64,000 nucleotides of DNA from Candidatus Proximibacter danicus (GTDB lineage Bacteria > Pseudomonadota > Gammaproteobacteria > Burkholderiales > Rhodocyclaceae): positions 62,001 to 126,000 of the forward strand of contig JADJUC010000006.1 of assembly GCA_016710885.1 (NCBI GenBank), read 5' to 3'. The notes under the pieces were generated by a model that was given only the letters and a program-made list of their open reading frames with translations, did not search any database and had not been told where the DNA came from. Positions 1-7,563 of this stretch are shown piece after piece; position 1 is the stretch's first letter; each line of letters begins with the position of its first letter. The translations under genes were made by a program, and so were the position numbers.

Positions 1-689
1 AGGCAGCCTCCGACGTCATGATTCTCAAGCTCAAGCTGCCGGCCAGTGAGCGCCTGCAGTTCCTGGCCGGGCAGTACATCGACATCCTGCTCAAGGACGG
101 CAAGCGGCGCAGTTTTTCGCTGGCCAACGCGCCGCATGACGATGCGCTCCTCGAGCTGCACGTCCGCCATGTACCTGGCGGCATGTACACCGAGCACGTG
201 TTCGCGCAGATGAAGGAAAAGGACATCCTGCGTTTCAACGGTCCGCATGGCACCTTTTTCCTGCGCGAGGATTCGCAAAAACCGATGGTCATGGTTGCCG
301 GCGGCACCGGCTTTGCACCGATCAAGTCGATCGTCGAGCATGCCATTGCCGAAAACTGCGAACGACCGATTGCGGTTTATTGGGGCGGGCGCAGCCGTAT
401 AGACCTTTACCAATTGGGACTGGCCGAAAGCTGGGCTACGGCGCACGCAAACATCCACTTCGTGCCGGTGCTTGCCGAGCCCGCGGCTGACGATGCCTGG
501 AAGGGACGGACCGGCCTCGTGCATCAGGCGGTCATGGCCGACTTCCCCGATCTGTCCGGACACCAGGTTTACGCCTGCGGCTCGCCAGCGATGATCGCAG
601 CGGCAAAGCGCGATTTTCACGACGGGTGTAAGCTCCCGGAAGCAGAATTTTTTGCCGACTCGTTCGATTTCGCCAACGACAAGCCATAG
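1..689 (+). CDS. NAD(P)H-flavin/ferredoxin reductase, C-terminal part (CDP-6-deoxy-glucoseen reductase-like)
   Basis: The reading frame is already open at base 3, so the gene begins left of the window and only the last 229 or so residues are seen. The visible part has the FAD-binding segment RRSFSLANAPH, the NAD-binding glycine motif MVAGGTGFAPI and a C-terminal YACGSPAMI, the order expected of ferredoxin-NADP reductase modules. Betaproteobacterial proteins of this type usually carry an N-terminal 2Fe-2S ferredoxin domain, which would lie outside the window. The usual database name, CDP-6-deoxy-3,4-glucoseen reductase, is a family label; the true electron acceptor is unknown. The next gene starts 16 bases after the stop codon. 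Confidence 0.8.
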   Translation, partial: AASDVMILKLKLPASERLQFLAGQYIDILLKDGKRRSFSLANAPHDDALLELHVRHVPGGMYTEHVFAQMKEKDILRFNGPHGTFFLREDSQKPMVMVAGGTGFAPIKSIVEHAIAENCERPIAVYWGGRSRIDLYQLGLAESWATAHANIHFVPVLAEPAADDAWKGRTGLVHQAVMADFPDLSGHQVYACGSPAMIAAAKRDFHDGCKLPEAEFFADSFDFANDKP

Positions 690-705
690 CCCAAAGGGAT
701 TCTTG

Positions 706-1878
706 ATGAGTTTTGTTATCACCCGCCAGCCCCTGATCAATCGCCAGGGCAAGATCATCGCCACCCGGCTGCGCCTGCATGCCAGCGAAGGTGCGGACTC
801 AACCGCGGTTGTTGATGAATTGAACACGCTGGCCGAATGCTGGCCACAGAGCGATCGCAGCATTTTTGTCAATTTCGACGGCATTCCCGGAGACATGGGT
901 CTGCTCGACTGGATCGCGCCGGCCAATGTCACTTTCGAACTTCCAGGCGCGCCCTTCTGCACTGATCACACCGCCGAATTCGTCGCTGCGCTGAAGGAGG
1001 CCAATCTGTCGCTGTGCTATGACTTCGATGCCCAGGCGGCGCAGGTATTCGGCAGCGGTGCAACTTTCCGCTTCATCGGTTTCGATGCCACCAGCTTTTC
1101 GCCGGCGCAGTTGAAAGCCTTGCTGGCTAAAACACAGTCCTTTGGCATTCCTGTCGCCTTCAATGTGGACGGGCAGCAGGAATTCAAGGCCTGCATGGAT
1201 GCCGGCATGAGTGCCGCCGCCGGCTGGTTCGTCAAGCAGCCAGCGAGTGCGCCGGCCAAGCAGTTGAACGCCAGCCAGGCGCACATCGTGCGCGTGCTGA
1301 ACCTTGTCCGGAAAAACGTCGACGTTGGTGAGATCGAAGCGGCGTTGAAGCAGGATGTTGCGCTCTCGTACAAGCTGCTGCGCTACATCAACTCGGCAGG
1401 TTTCGGCCTCTCCTGCGAGGTGCAATCGTTCAAGCACGCGGTCACCATCCTCGGCTACGACAAGCTGAATAAATGGCTGTCACTCCTGCTGGTCACCGCC
1501 AGCAAGGACCCGATGGCGCCAACGCTGATGCACACTTCGCTGACCCGCGCCCGTCTGATGGAGCAACTGGGTCACGGTCTGGTCGACCGTTCTGAGTATG
1601 ACAACCTGTTCATCACCGGTGCCTTCTCGATGCTGCACCTGCTGCTCGGCGTCAGCATGGAGCAGGCGCTGGAATCGATGCACCTGCCGGAACCGATCAT
1701 CGACGCGTTGCTTGGCAATGGCGGACTCTATGCCCCGTTCCTGGAGCTTGCGCTGGCCTGCGAGGGCAGTGACGGCGCGGCGCTGATTGCGCAAGCCGGC
1801 ATGTTGGGCTTGACAGAGGAGCAGGTGAACCGTGCGCAACTTGGCGCACTGGCGTTCGCCGATGCGATGGAAGAGTAG
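706..1878 (+). CDS. EAL-like/HDOD domain signalling protein
   Basis: A 390-residue cytoplasmic protein. I chose the ATG at 706 because it follows an AAAGGG ribosome site and leaves the preceding gene; an earlier ATG at 652 would overlap that gene. The N-terminal 180 residues look like a degenerate EAL fold, with no intact EAL catalytic motif. Residues from about 190 onwards match the HDOD domain (AALKQDVALSYKLLRYINSA and the following ILGYDKLNKW). Proteins of this EAL-HDOD layout are generally signalling or scaffold proteins without phosphodiesterase activity. A perfect hairpin follows the stop, so the transcript probably ends there. Confidence 0.8.
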   Translation: MSFVITRQPLINRQGKIIATRLRLHASEGADSTAVVDELNTLAECWPQSDRSIFVNFDGIPGDMGLLDWIAPANVTFELPGAPFCTDHTAEFVAALKEANLSLCYDFDAQAAQVFGSGATFRFIGFDATSFSPAQLKALLAKTQSFGIPVAFNVDGQQEFKACMDAGMSAAAGWFVKQPASAPAKQLNASQAHIVRVLNLVRKNVDVGEIEAALKQDVALSYKLLRYINSAGFGLSCEVQSFKHAVTILGYDKLNKWLSLLLVTASKDPMAPTLMHTSLTRARLMEQLGHGLVDRSEYDNLFITGAFSMLHLLLGVSMEQALESMHLPEPIIDALLGNGGLYAPFLELALACEGSDGAALIAQAGMLGLTEEQVNRAQLGALAFADAMEE

Positions 1879-1894
1879 AGAGAAGTCCCGTCGG

Positions 1895-1921
1895 AAAGAT
1901 GGCGCCCATGGGCGCCATTTT
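1895..1921. terminator. Bidirectional rho-independent terminator
   Basis: ATGGCGCC-CATG-GGCGCCAT forms an 8-bp stem at 1899-1918, flanked by AAAG on one side and TTTT on the other. It lies between two convergent genes, the HDOD gene and livF, and can serve both. Confidence 0.7.
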
Positions 1922-2640
1922 CACTCACCGAGATAGGCTTCCCGCACTTTCGGGTTGTGCAGCAGCGACGAAGCCTCGTCGGTCAGCGTGATCTCGCCGC
2001 TTTCCATGACATAACCCCGCTGGCTGCTTTCCAGTGCCAGCCGGGCATTCTGCTCGATAAGCAGGATGGTCATGCCTTCAGCCGCCACCATGCGGATGAC
2101 CTCAAAGATTTTCTGCACCATGATCGGTGCCAACCCCATCGAGGGTTCGTCGAGCAGCAGGAGTTTCGGTCGGCTCATCAGCGCCCGGCCGATAGCCAGC
2201 ATCTGCTGTTCGCCGCCGGAAAGGGTGCCAGCAAGCTGCTTCTCGCGTTCCTTGAGGCGTGGAAACAGGCCGTAGACGTGCTCAAGATCGGCGGCGATGT
2301 CAGCTTTGTCATCACGAGTGAAGGCGCCCATCGCCAGGTTTTCGGCAATCGTCAGGCGCGGGAAAACGCCACGCCCCTCCGGAACCAGCGCGATGCCTTC
2401 GCGCACCAGACGGTGCGGCGGCAGCTTGACGATTTCCTGCCCTTGATAGCGGATGCTGCCACCAACGGGGTCGAGCATGCGCGAAAGCGCCTTCAGGGTG
2501 CTGGTCTTGCCGGCACCGTTGGCGCCAATGAGGGCCACCATCTCACCGGGATTGATGTGGAAGGTGATGCCGCGCACGGCCTGGATACCGCCATAGGCAA
2601 CACGCAAGCCTTCGACGATCAGCAAGGGTTCGGCGACCAT
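1921..2640 (-). CDS. livF: Branched-chain amino acid ABC transporter ATPase LivF
   Basis: A 239-residue ABC ATPase that energises uptake of branched-chain amino acids with LivG, LivH and LivM. It has Walker A GANGAGKT, signature LSGGEQQ and Walker B LLLLDEPSMGLAP. The chosen ATG at 2640 overlaps the livG stop as TGATG, so translation is probably coupled; a longer frame reaching 2751 would run deep into livG and has no support. It is the last gene of livKHMGF and is followed by the shared terminator. Confidence 0.93.
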   Translation of the reverse strand: MVAEPLLIVEGLRVAYGGIQAVRGITFHINPGEMVALIGANGAGKTSTLKALSRMLDPVGGSIRYQGQEIVKLPPHRLVREGIALVPEGRGVFPRLTIAENLAMGAFTRDDKADIAADLEHVYGLFPRLKEREKQLAGTLSGGEQQMLAIGRALMSRPKLLLLDEPSMGLAPIMVQKIFEVIRMVAAEGMTILLIEQNARLALESSQRGYVMESGEITLTDEASSLLHNPKVREAYLGE

Positions 2641-3416
2641 CAGGCAGCAACTCCGATATAGGCTTCGATCACACGCGGGTCGTGCTGGACAATGGACGGC
2701 ACGTCCTCGATCAGCAGCGCGCCATAGTCGAGCACGGCGACGCGATCGCAAAGCCCCATGACCAGCTTGACGTCATGCTCGATGAGCAGGATGGTGACGC
2801 CATCGGCGCGGATGCCGTCGATCAGCAGGCGTAATGCCTCTGTTTCGGTTCCGTTCATCCCGGCAGCTGGCTCGTCGAGGCATAGCAATTTTGGCTCGGT
2901 CGCTAGCGCGCGGGCGATTTCGAGACGACGCTGGTCACCGTAGGAAAGGTTCTTGGCCAAGTCGTCGGCACGGTCCTCGACGCCAACGTAATGCAGCAAT
3001 TCTTCGGCACGCCGGCGGATGGCGGCCTCCTCGGCGCGGGCGGCACGCCCACGGAAGATGGCGCCAAAAATACCGGCCTGGGTGCGCACATGGCGTCCGA
3101 CCATGACGTTATCCAGCGCCGTCATGTTGCCGAACAGACGGATGTTCTGGAAGGTACGGGCAATGCCACGGTCTGCCACCTGATCGGGAGCATCGGCTTT
3201 CAACGGTGCGCCATCGAAGATGAAGCTGCCGCCATCGGGAACATACAGACCGGTCATGCAGTTGAAGAATGTCGTTTTTCCTGCGCCGTTCGGACCGATC
3301 AGCCCATAGACCTCGCCACGACGAATCGTCAGCGAGACGTCACGCAGCGCCTTGACACCGCCAAAGTGCTTGGCAACCGCCTGCGCTTGAAGCAGCACTT
3401 CGCCCTTTGCGCTCAT
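2640..3416 (-). CDS. livG: Branched-chain amino acid ABC transporter ATPase LivG
   Basis: A 258-residue ABC ATPase, partner of LivF. Walker A is GPNGAGKTT, the signature region reads LSYGDQRRLEIARAL and Walker B LLCLDEPAAGMN; the YGDQRRLEIARAL form and the extended region after Walker A are typical of LivG. The start ATG at 3416 overlaps the livM stop by four bases (ATGA), which favours it over an upstream in-frame start within livM. Confidence 0.93.
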   Translation of the reverse strand: MSAKGEVLLQAQAVAKHFGGVKALRDVSLTIRRGEVYGLIGPNGAGKTTFFNCMTGLYVPDGGSFIFDGAPLKADAPDQVADRGIARTFQNIRLFGNMTALDNVMVGRHVRTQAGIFGAIFRGRAARAEEAAIRRRAEELLHYVGVEDRADDLAKNLSYGDQRRLEIARALATEPKLLCLDEPAAGMNGTETEALRLLIDGIRADGVTILLIEHDVKLVMGLCDRVAVLDYGALLIEDVPSIVQHDPRVIEAYIGVAA

Positions 3417-4483
3417 CTTGCCTTCTCCGCGAGTTCCCGACGCCGATCGGGCGAGGGCCACAGGCCGGCCGGCTTGAAACGCATGACCAGCACCAGTGCC
3501 AGACCGAAGATCAGCATGCGCAGGCTCTCGGGGTCGGCAAGGACTGCACCGAACAAGGCTTTCTGCACCGGTACCACGGCATAACGCAGTGCTTCCGGCA
3601 ATACCGTGAGCAAAATGGCACCGAGAATGACGCCCGGGATGTGCCCCATGCCACCCAACACCACCATGGCCAGAATCATGACCGACTCGATCAGCGAGAA
3701 ACTCTCCGGCGATACGAAACCCTGCATGGCCGCGAAGATGCCGCCCGCCACGCCGCCGAACGAGGCGCCCATGGCAAAGGCCAGCAGTTTCATGTTGCGC
3801 GTATTGATGCCGATGGCCTTGGCGGCGATTTCATCCTCACGGATCGCCTGCCATGCCCGACCGATACGTGAATGCTGCAGGCGAACGTTGATAGCGATTA
3901 CTGCCAGCACCAGTACCAGCAGCAGGTAGTAGTACTTCTGGGGGCCGCTGATGTCGATGCCGAAGACGGTCGATCCCGTGCTGAATTTGAAATTTCCTAT
4001 GGCCACCGGGTCGATCAGCGTGATTCCCTGCGGGCCATTGGTAATGTTGATCGGCGCGTTCAGGTTGTTCATGAAGATGCGGACGATTTCACCAAAGCCG
4101 AGGGTGACGATGGCCAGATAGTCGCCGCGCAATTTGAGCGTTGGCGCACCGAGGAGGATGCCGAAGAAGCAGGCAACGATGGCGCCCAGCGGCAGGATCA
4201 CCCAGAAAGGCAGGTGCAGGCCGAAATGTGGACTGGCCAGCAAGGCCCAGAGATAGGCGCCGACGGCATAAAAAGCGATATAGCCAAGATCGAGCAAACC
4301 GGCGAAACCGACGACGATGTTCAGGCCGAGCGCCAGAAATACGTAGAGAATCGCAAAATTGACGATGCGCACCCAAGCCTGTCCGCCGAGTGCGGCAACA
4401 AATGGCAGTGCCAGCAGGGCAACGGTGATGAGCGTCAGACCAAAAATGGTGCGGGGTGTCAGGGTGTTGAACCAGGTCCTCAT
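3413..4483 (-). CDS. livM: Branched-chain amino acid ABC transporter permease LivM
   Basis: A 356-residue polytopic inner-membrane permease with many hydrophobic helices. The conserved segment VGFAGLLDLGYIAFYAVGAY and the later EDEIAAKAIGIN coupling segment are characteristic of LivM. The ATG at 4483 overlaps the end of livH by four bases. With LivH it forms the channel energised by LivF and LivG. Confidence 0.93.
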   Translation of the reverse strand: MRTWFNTLTPRTIFGLTLITVALLALPFVAALGGQAWVRIVNFAILYVFLALGLNIVVGFAGLLDLGYIAFYAVGAYLWALLASPHFGLHLPFWVILPLGAIVACFFGILLGAPTLKLRGDYLAIVTLGFGEIVRIFMNNLNAPINITNGPQGITLIDPVAIGNFKFSTGSTVFGIDISGPQKYYYLLLVLVLAVIAINVRLQHSRIGRAWQAIREDEIAAKAIGINTRNMKLLAFAMGASFGGVAGGIFAAMQGFVSPESFSLIESVMILAMVVLGGMGHIPGVILGAILLTVLPEALRYAVVPVQKALFGAVLADPESLRMLIFGLALVLVMRFKPAGLWPSPDRRRELAEKAR

Positions 4484-5403
4484 GCGCGGTCTCCCGTCTT
4501 TTCACCGAAGAGTCCGGACGGGCGGAACATCAGGACAAAAATGAGGACGACAAAGGCAAAGATGTCCTGGTAATGGCTGCCGAGGAAACCGCCGGTCAGG
4601 TCGCCGATGTAGCCAGCACCCAGGGCCTCGATGAGGCCGAGCAAGATGCCGCCAGCCATGGCTCCGGCCAGATTGCCGATGCCGCCAAGCACCGCCGCAG
4701 TAAAGGCTTTGAGGCCGAGCATGAAACCCATCTGGTAATGGGCAATTTCGTAATAGACGCCGACCATTACCCCGGCCAGCGCACCGAGCACCGACCCGAT
4801 GACAAAAGCGGAAGAGATCACACGATTGGCATTCACCCCCATCAGCCCGGCCACCCCCGGATTCTGGGCGGTGGCGCGCATGGCCATGCCGAGCTTGGTG
4901 CGATAGACAAGGAGGAGCAAGCCGCCCATCGAGAGGCCCGCGACCAGGACAATCAGGACCTGGACGTTGGTAAAGGCTGCGCCGCCGATTTCGAATTGCG
5001 TTTTCTCGATCAGCGACGGGAAAGTCATGTAGTTGCGTCCCCAGATCATCATCGCCAGGTTCTGCAGCACGATCGACATGCCGATGGCGGTGATCAGGGG
5101 GGTCAGGCGCGGCGCACCGCGCAGGGGGCGGTAGGCGACGCGCTCAAGGCTCCAGCCGAGCACCATGCAGACACTCGCGGCAGCAACGATACCCATGCCG
5201 CCCGCCAGCCAGACCGGAAACCCGGCCTTGAGGAGGAAGGTAACGACGGTAATGGTCACCAGGGTGCCGATCATGACGACTTCACCGTGGGCGAAGTTGA
5301 TCAACCCCATGATGCCGTAGACCATGGTGTAGCCGAGCGCGACCATGGCGTAGATGGCGCCCTGCACAAGGCCGTTGATAACCTGCTGGAGAAAGATGTC
5401 CAT
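4480..5403 (-). CDS. livH: Branched-chain amino acid ABC transporter permease LivH
   Basis: A 307-residue polytopic permease. The opening QQVINGLVQGAIYAMVALGY, followed by GLINFAHGEV, is the usual LivH N-terminus, and NPGVAGLMGVN is the cytoplasmic coupling segment. It is separated from livK by 87 bases holding a hairpin, so the permease and ATPase genes are likely transcribed by partial read-through from livK. Confidence 0.93.
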   Translation of the reverse strand: MDIFLQQVINGLVQGAIYAMVALGYTMVYGIMGLINFAHGEVVMIGTLVTITVVTFLLKAGFPVWLAGGMGIVAAASVCMVLGWSLERVAYRPLRGAPRLTPLITAIGMSIVLQNLAMMIWGRNYMTFPSLIEKTQFEIGGAAFTNVQVLIVLVAGLSMGGLLLLVYRTKLGMAMRATAQNPGVAGLMGVNANRVISSAFVIGSVLGALAGVMVGVYYEIAHYQMGFMLGLKAFTAAVLGGIGNLAGAMAGGILLGLIEALGAGYIGDLTGGFLGSHYQDIFAFVVLIFVLMFRPSGLFGEKTGDRA

Positions 5404-5429
5404 ACGGCTCGATTAGGCGGGTAGATAGG

Positions 5430-5454
5430 GAAACGGCGCCATGGGCGCCGTTTC
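5430..5454 (-). terminator. Intercistronic hairpin between livK and livH
   Basis: GAAACGGCGCC at 5430-5440 pairs with GGCGCCGTTTC at 5444-5454, an 11-bp stem with a three-base loop. Only a weak T-run follows on the minus strand. It probably attenuates read-through from livK into livHMGF, giving more binding protein than permease, or protects the 3' end of the livK message. Confidence 0.6.
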
Positions 5455-5490
5455 CTCGTGGTGGGCCGCGATTGTAACCCCGCCCGTGCT

Positions 5491-6873
5491 TTACTTCTTT
5501 TCTACTGCTGCCTTGGTTGCGTCGGCGGTGCTCTTTACCGCTTCGGCCGCAGCCTTGGTGCCTTCCTTGGCCGCGTCGACGGCAGCACCAGCGACGGCCT
5601 TGGCCGCCTCGCCCGTAGCCTGAGCCGCTTCCTTCACGGCCTCGACAACGCCGCCACCAAGGGTTTCGACATAGGAAAGCTGGCCAGCCTTGTACTGATA
5701 GAGGGAAATTGCACCACCCTTCAAGTCGCCCTTTTCGTCGAACTCGATCTTGGCGGTGACCCCTTCGTAGCTGGTCTTGCCCACTTCCGGCAGGTACTTC
5801 GCCGGCTCTACGGAGTTGGCGCGCTTCATCGAGTCGGCCATGACCATCACGGCATCATAGACGTTCGGTGCGTATAGCTGGATCTCGGTGTTGTATTTTT
5901 TGACGAACTTTTCCTTGAACGCCGGGCCCTTGGCCATCTTCTCCAACGGCACGCCTGGCATCGAGCAGTAGTGCCCATCGGTTGCCGGCCCACCAAGCTT
6001 CATGAATTCCGGCGTACATACGCCGTCGCCACCAAGGAATTTGGCTTTCAGGCCCAATTCCTTCATCTGCTTGGCCAATGGGCCGCCTTGGGCATCCATG
6101 CCGCCGTAGAAGACCATATCGGGCTTCTTTGATTTGATCTTGGTCAGGATGGCCTTGAAGTCGGTCGCCTTGTCATTGGTGTATTCGGTCGCCACAACCT
6201 TCAGTCCGGCGGTCTCGGCAGCCTTTTTGAACTCATCGGCGAGGCCTTGGCCGTAAGCCGAGCGATCGTCGATGATGGCCACGGTCTTCACGCCTTGTTT
6301 GGCAGCGAATTCGCCAAGTACCTTGCCTTGCTGGATGTCGTTGGCCATCACTCGGAAGGCGGTTGCGAATCCCTGCTGGGTGTACTTCGGATTGGTTGCG
6401 GATGGCGAAATCTGCGGAATGCCAGCATCAGCGTAAAGCTTGGAGGCCGGGATTGTGGTGCCGGAGTTGAGGTGACCGATCACACCGTTGACCTTGGCGT
6501 CGACCAGCTTCTGAGCAACGATGGTGCCCTGCTTCGGATCTGCACCGTCATCTTCGACCAGCAATTCGAACTTGATCTTGGCGCCGCCGATTTCGAGCGC
6601 CTGGGCATTCAATTCTTCAACCGCCAGCTTGGCGCCGTTCTCGTTGTCCTTGCCAAGATGGGCCTGCGGACCCGTCATCGGAGCTACGTGGCCCAGTTTT
6701 ACGGTCACTTCCGGCTTCGGTGGCGGTGCGGCGGGCGCCGGGGCCGGTACGGCAGCAGGAGCCGCAGCCTGCGGCTTCGGCTCTTCCTTCTGGCCGCAAC
6801 CAATCAGGGCGATGGAGGCAGCGAGGGCCAGGGTAATGCCGGGGAAGCAGGAAAGATTCCGGGAAAAAGCCAT
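5491..6873 (-). CDS. livK: Branched-chain amino acid binding lipoprotein LivK with alanine/lysine-rich tail
   Basis: A 460-residue periplasmic type-I binding protein. The ATG at 6873 has GGAGA upstream and opens a lipoprotein signal with lipobox LIGC, so the mature protein should be anchored by lipid. A Pro/Ala-rich linker of about 25 residues follows the cysteine. The binding domain starts at VKLGHVAPMTGPQAHLGKD, and IIDDRSAYGQGLADEF is the hinge region. After the last domain segment (YQYKAGQLSYVETLGG) comes an unusual tail of roughly 50 residues made almost entirely of Ala, Lys, Glu, Val and Thr. The family normally ends near the domain, so the tail is an addition. It is first in the liv operon and has its own promoter. 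Confidence 0.9.
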   Translation of the reverse strand: MAFSRNLSCFPGITLALAASIALIGCGQKEEPKPQAAAPAAVPAPAPAAPPPKPEVTVKLGHVAPMTGPQAHLGKDNENGAKLAVEELNAQALEIGGAKIKFELLVEDDGADPKQGTIVAQKLVDAKVNGVIGHLNSGTTIPASKLYADAGIPQISPSATNPKYTQQGFATAFRVMANDIQQGKVLGEFAAKQGVKTVAIIDDRSAYGQGLADEFKKAAETAGLKVVATEYTNDKATDFKAILTKIKSKKPDMVFYGGMDAQGGPLAKQMKELGLKAKFLGGDGVCTPEFMKLGGPATDGHYCSMPGVPLEKMAKGPAFKEKFVKKYNTEIQLYAPNVYDAVMVMADSMKRANSVEPAKYLPEVGKTSYEGVTAKIEFDEKGDLKGGAISLYQYKAGQLSYVETLGGGVVEAVKEAAQATGEAAKAVAGAAVDAAKEGTKAAAEAVKSTADATKAAVEKK

Positions 6874-6934
6874 GGGTAAGTCTCCGATGTTGTTGTGGTC
6901 AAAAAGGATGTCGGTGGCAAGACATGAGCGGACG

Positions 6935-6963
6935 ATTCTCCCCACCACCTCAAGGCTTGTCAA
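6935..6963 (-). promoter_or_regulatory. Probable sigma70 promoter of livK
   Basis: On the minus strand TTGACA (6963-6958) and GAGAAT (6940-6935) are 17 bases apart, about 60 bases upstream of the livK start. The -35 box is perfect and the -10 box matches four of six positions. Confidence 0.5.
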
Positions 6964-6992
6964 TACAAACCCTGTGCGGAATTCAGACAATA

Positions 6993-7019
6993 AAAAAGCC
7001 GGCTGGTTGCCGGCTTTTT
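6993..7019 (-). terminator. Rho-independent terminator of the cytochrome c gene
   Basis: AAAAAGCCGGC (6993-7003) pairs with GCCGGCTTTTT (7009-7019) around a five-base loop. It lies 17 bases after the stop of the cytochrome gene, and the A/T tracts on both sides give a strong U-tract on the minus-strand transcript. Confidence 0.85.
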
Positions 7020-7035
7020 CGGGGGCTGCAAAAGA

Positions 7036-7344
7036 TTACTTCAGGCTGAGAACCCACTTCACCAGCGCATCAGCCTCTTCCGGCGTGACCTTGTTCGGCG
7101 GCATCGGAATGGCGCCCCAAGTGCCCTTGCCGCCCTTGATGACCTTCTCGGCCAGCATCTTGTCGGCACCGGCTTGGCCGGCATACTTCTTGGCGACTTC
7201 CTTGTAGGCCGGACCGACAGCCTTCTTGTCGATCTGGTGGCAGCTCATGCAGTTCTTCTTCTTCGCCAGGGCTTCGTCAGCCTGAGCAACGCCAGCGGAC
7301 AGAATGCCAGCAGCGGCCAGCAGGGATACGGTTATCAGTTTCAT
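7036..7344 (-). CDS. Small periplasmic class I cytochrome c (c551/c552 type)
   Basis: A 102-residue protein with a cleavable signal peptide ending near GVAQA-DEAL, leaving a mature protein of about 80 residues. One haem-binding CMSCH motif lies near the mature N-terminus and the likely axial methionine is in IPMPPN, both as in cytochrome c551. It would shuttle single electrons in the periplasm, for example to a terminal oxidase or a nitrogen oxide reductase; the partner cannot be told from the sequence. It is a single-gene unit with its own terminator. The 219 bases upstream hold no gene. Confidence 0.88.
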   Translation of the reverse strand: MKLITVSLLAAAGILSAGVAQADEALAKKKNCMSCHQIDKKAVGPAYKEVAKKYAGQAGADKMLAEKVIKGGKGTWGAIPMPPNKVTPEEADALVKWVLSLK

Positions 7345-7563
7345 CTCTCGCTCCGATGTAGTTTGTGGGTTAAAACAAAATAGAACTGTTTAAGTTTAAT
7401 TCACATTGTGAGACTTGAAAACCCGCAGGGCTTATTCCTGGCGCTAAAGACGCCTTACGTTGGATAGCGGCGATCAAATAACGCTTCGACCTGTACCTGC
7501 GTTGACAACATGGCGTCCGAGATCAGAAATATCCGGCGCCAAGCCGCCCCTCCCGCAGGGTTT

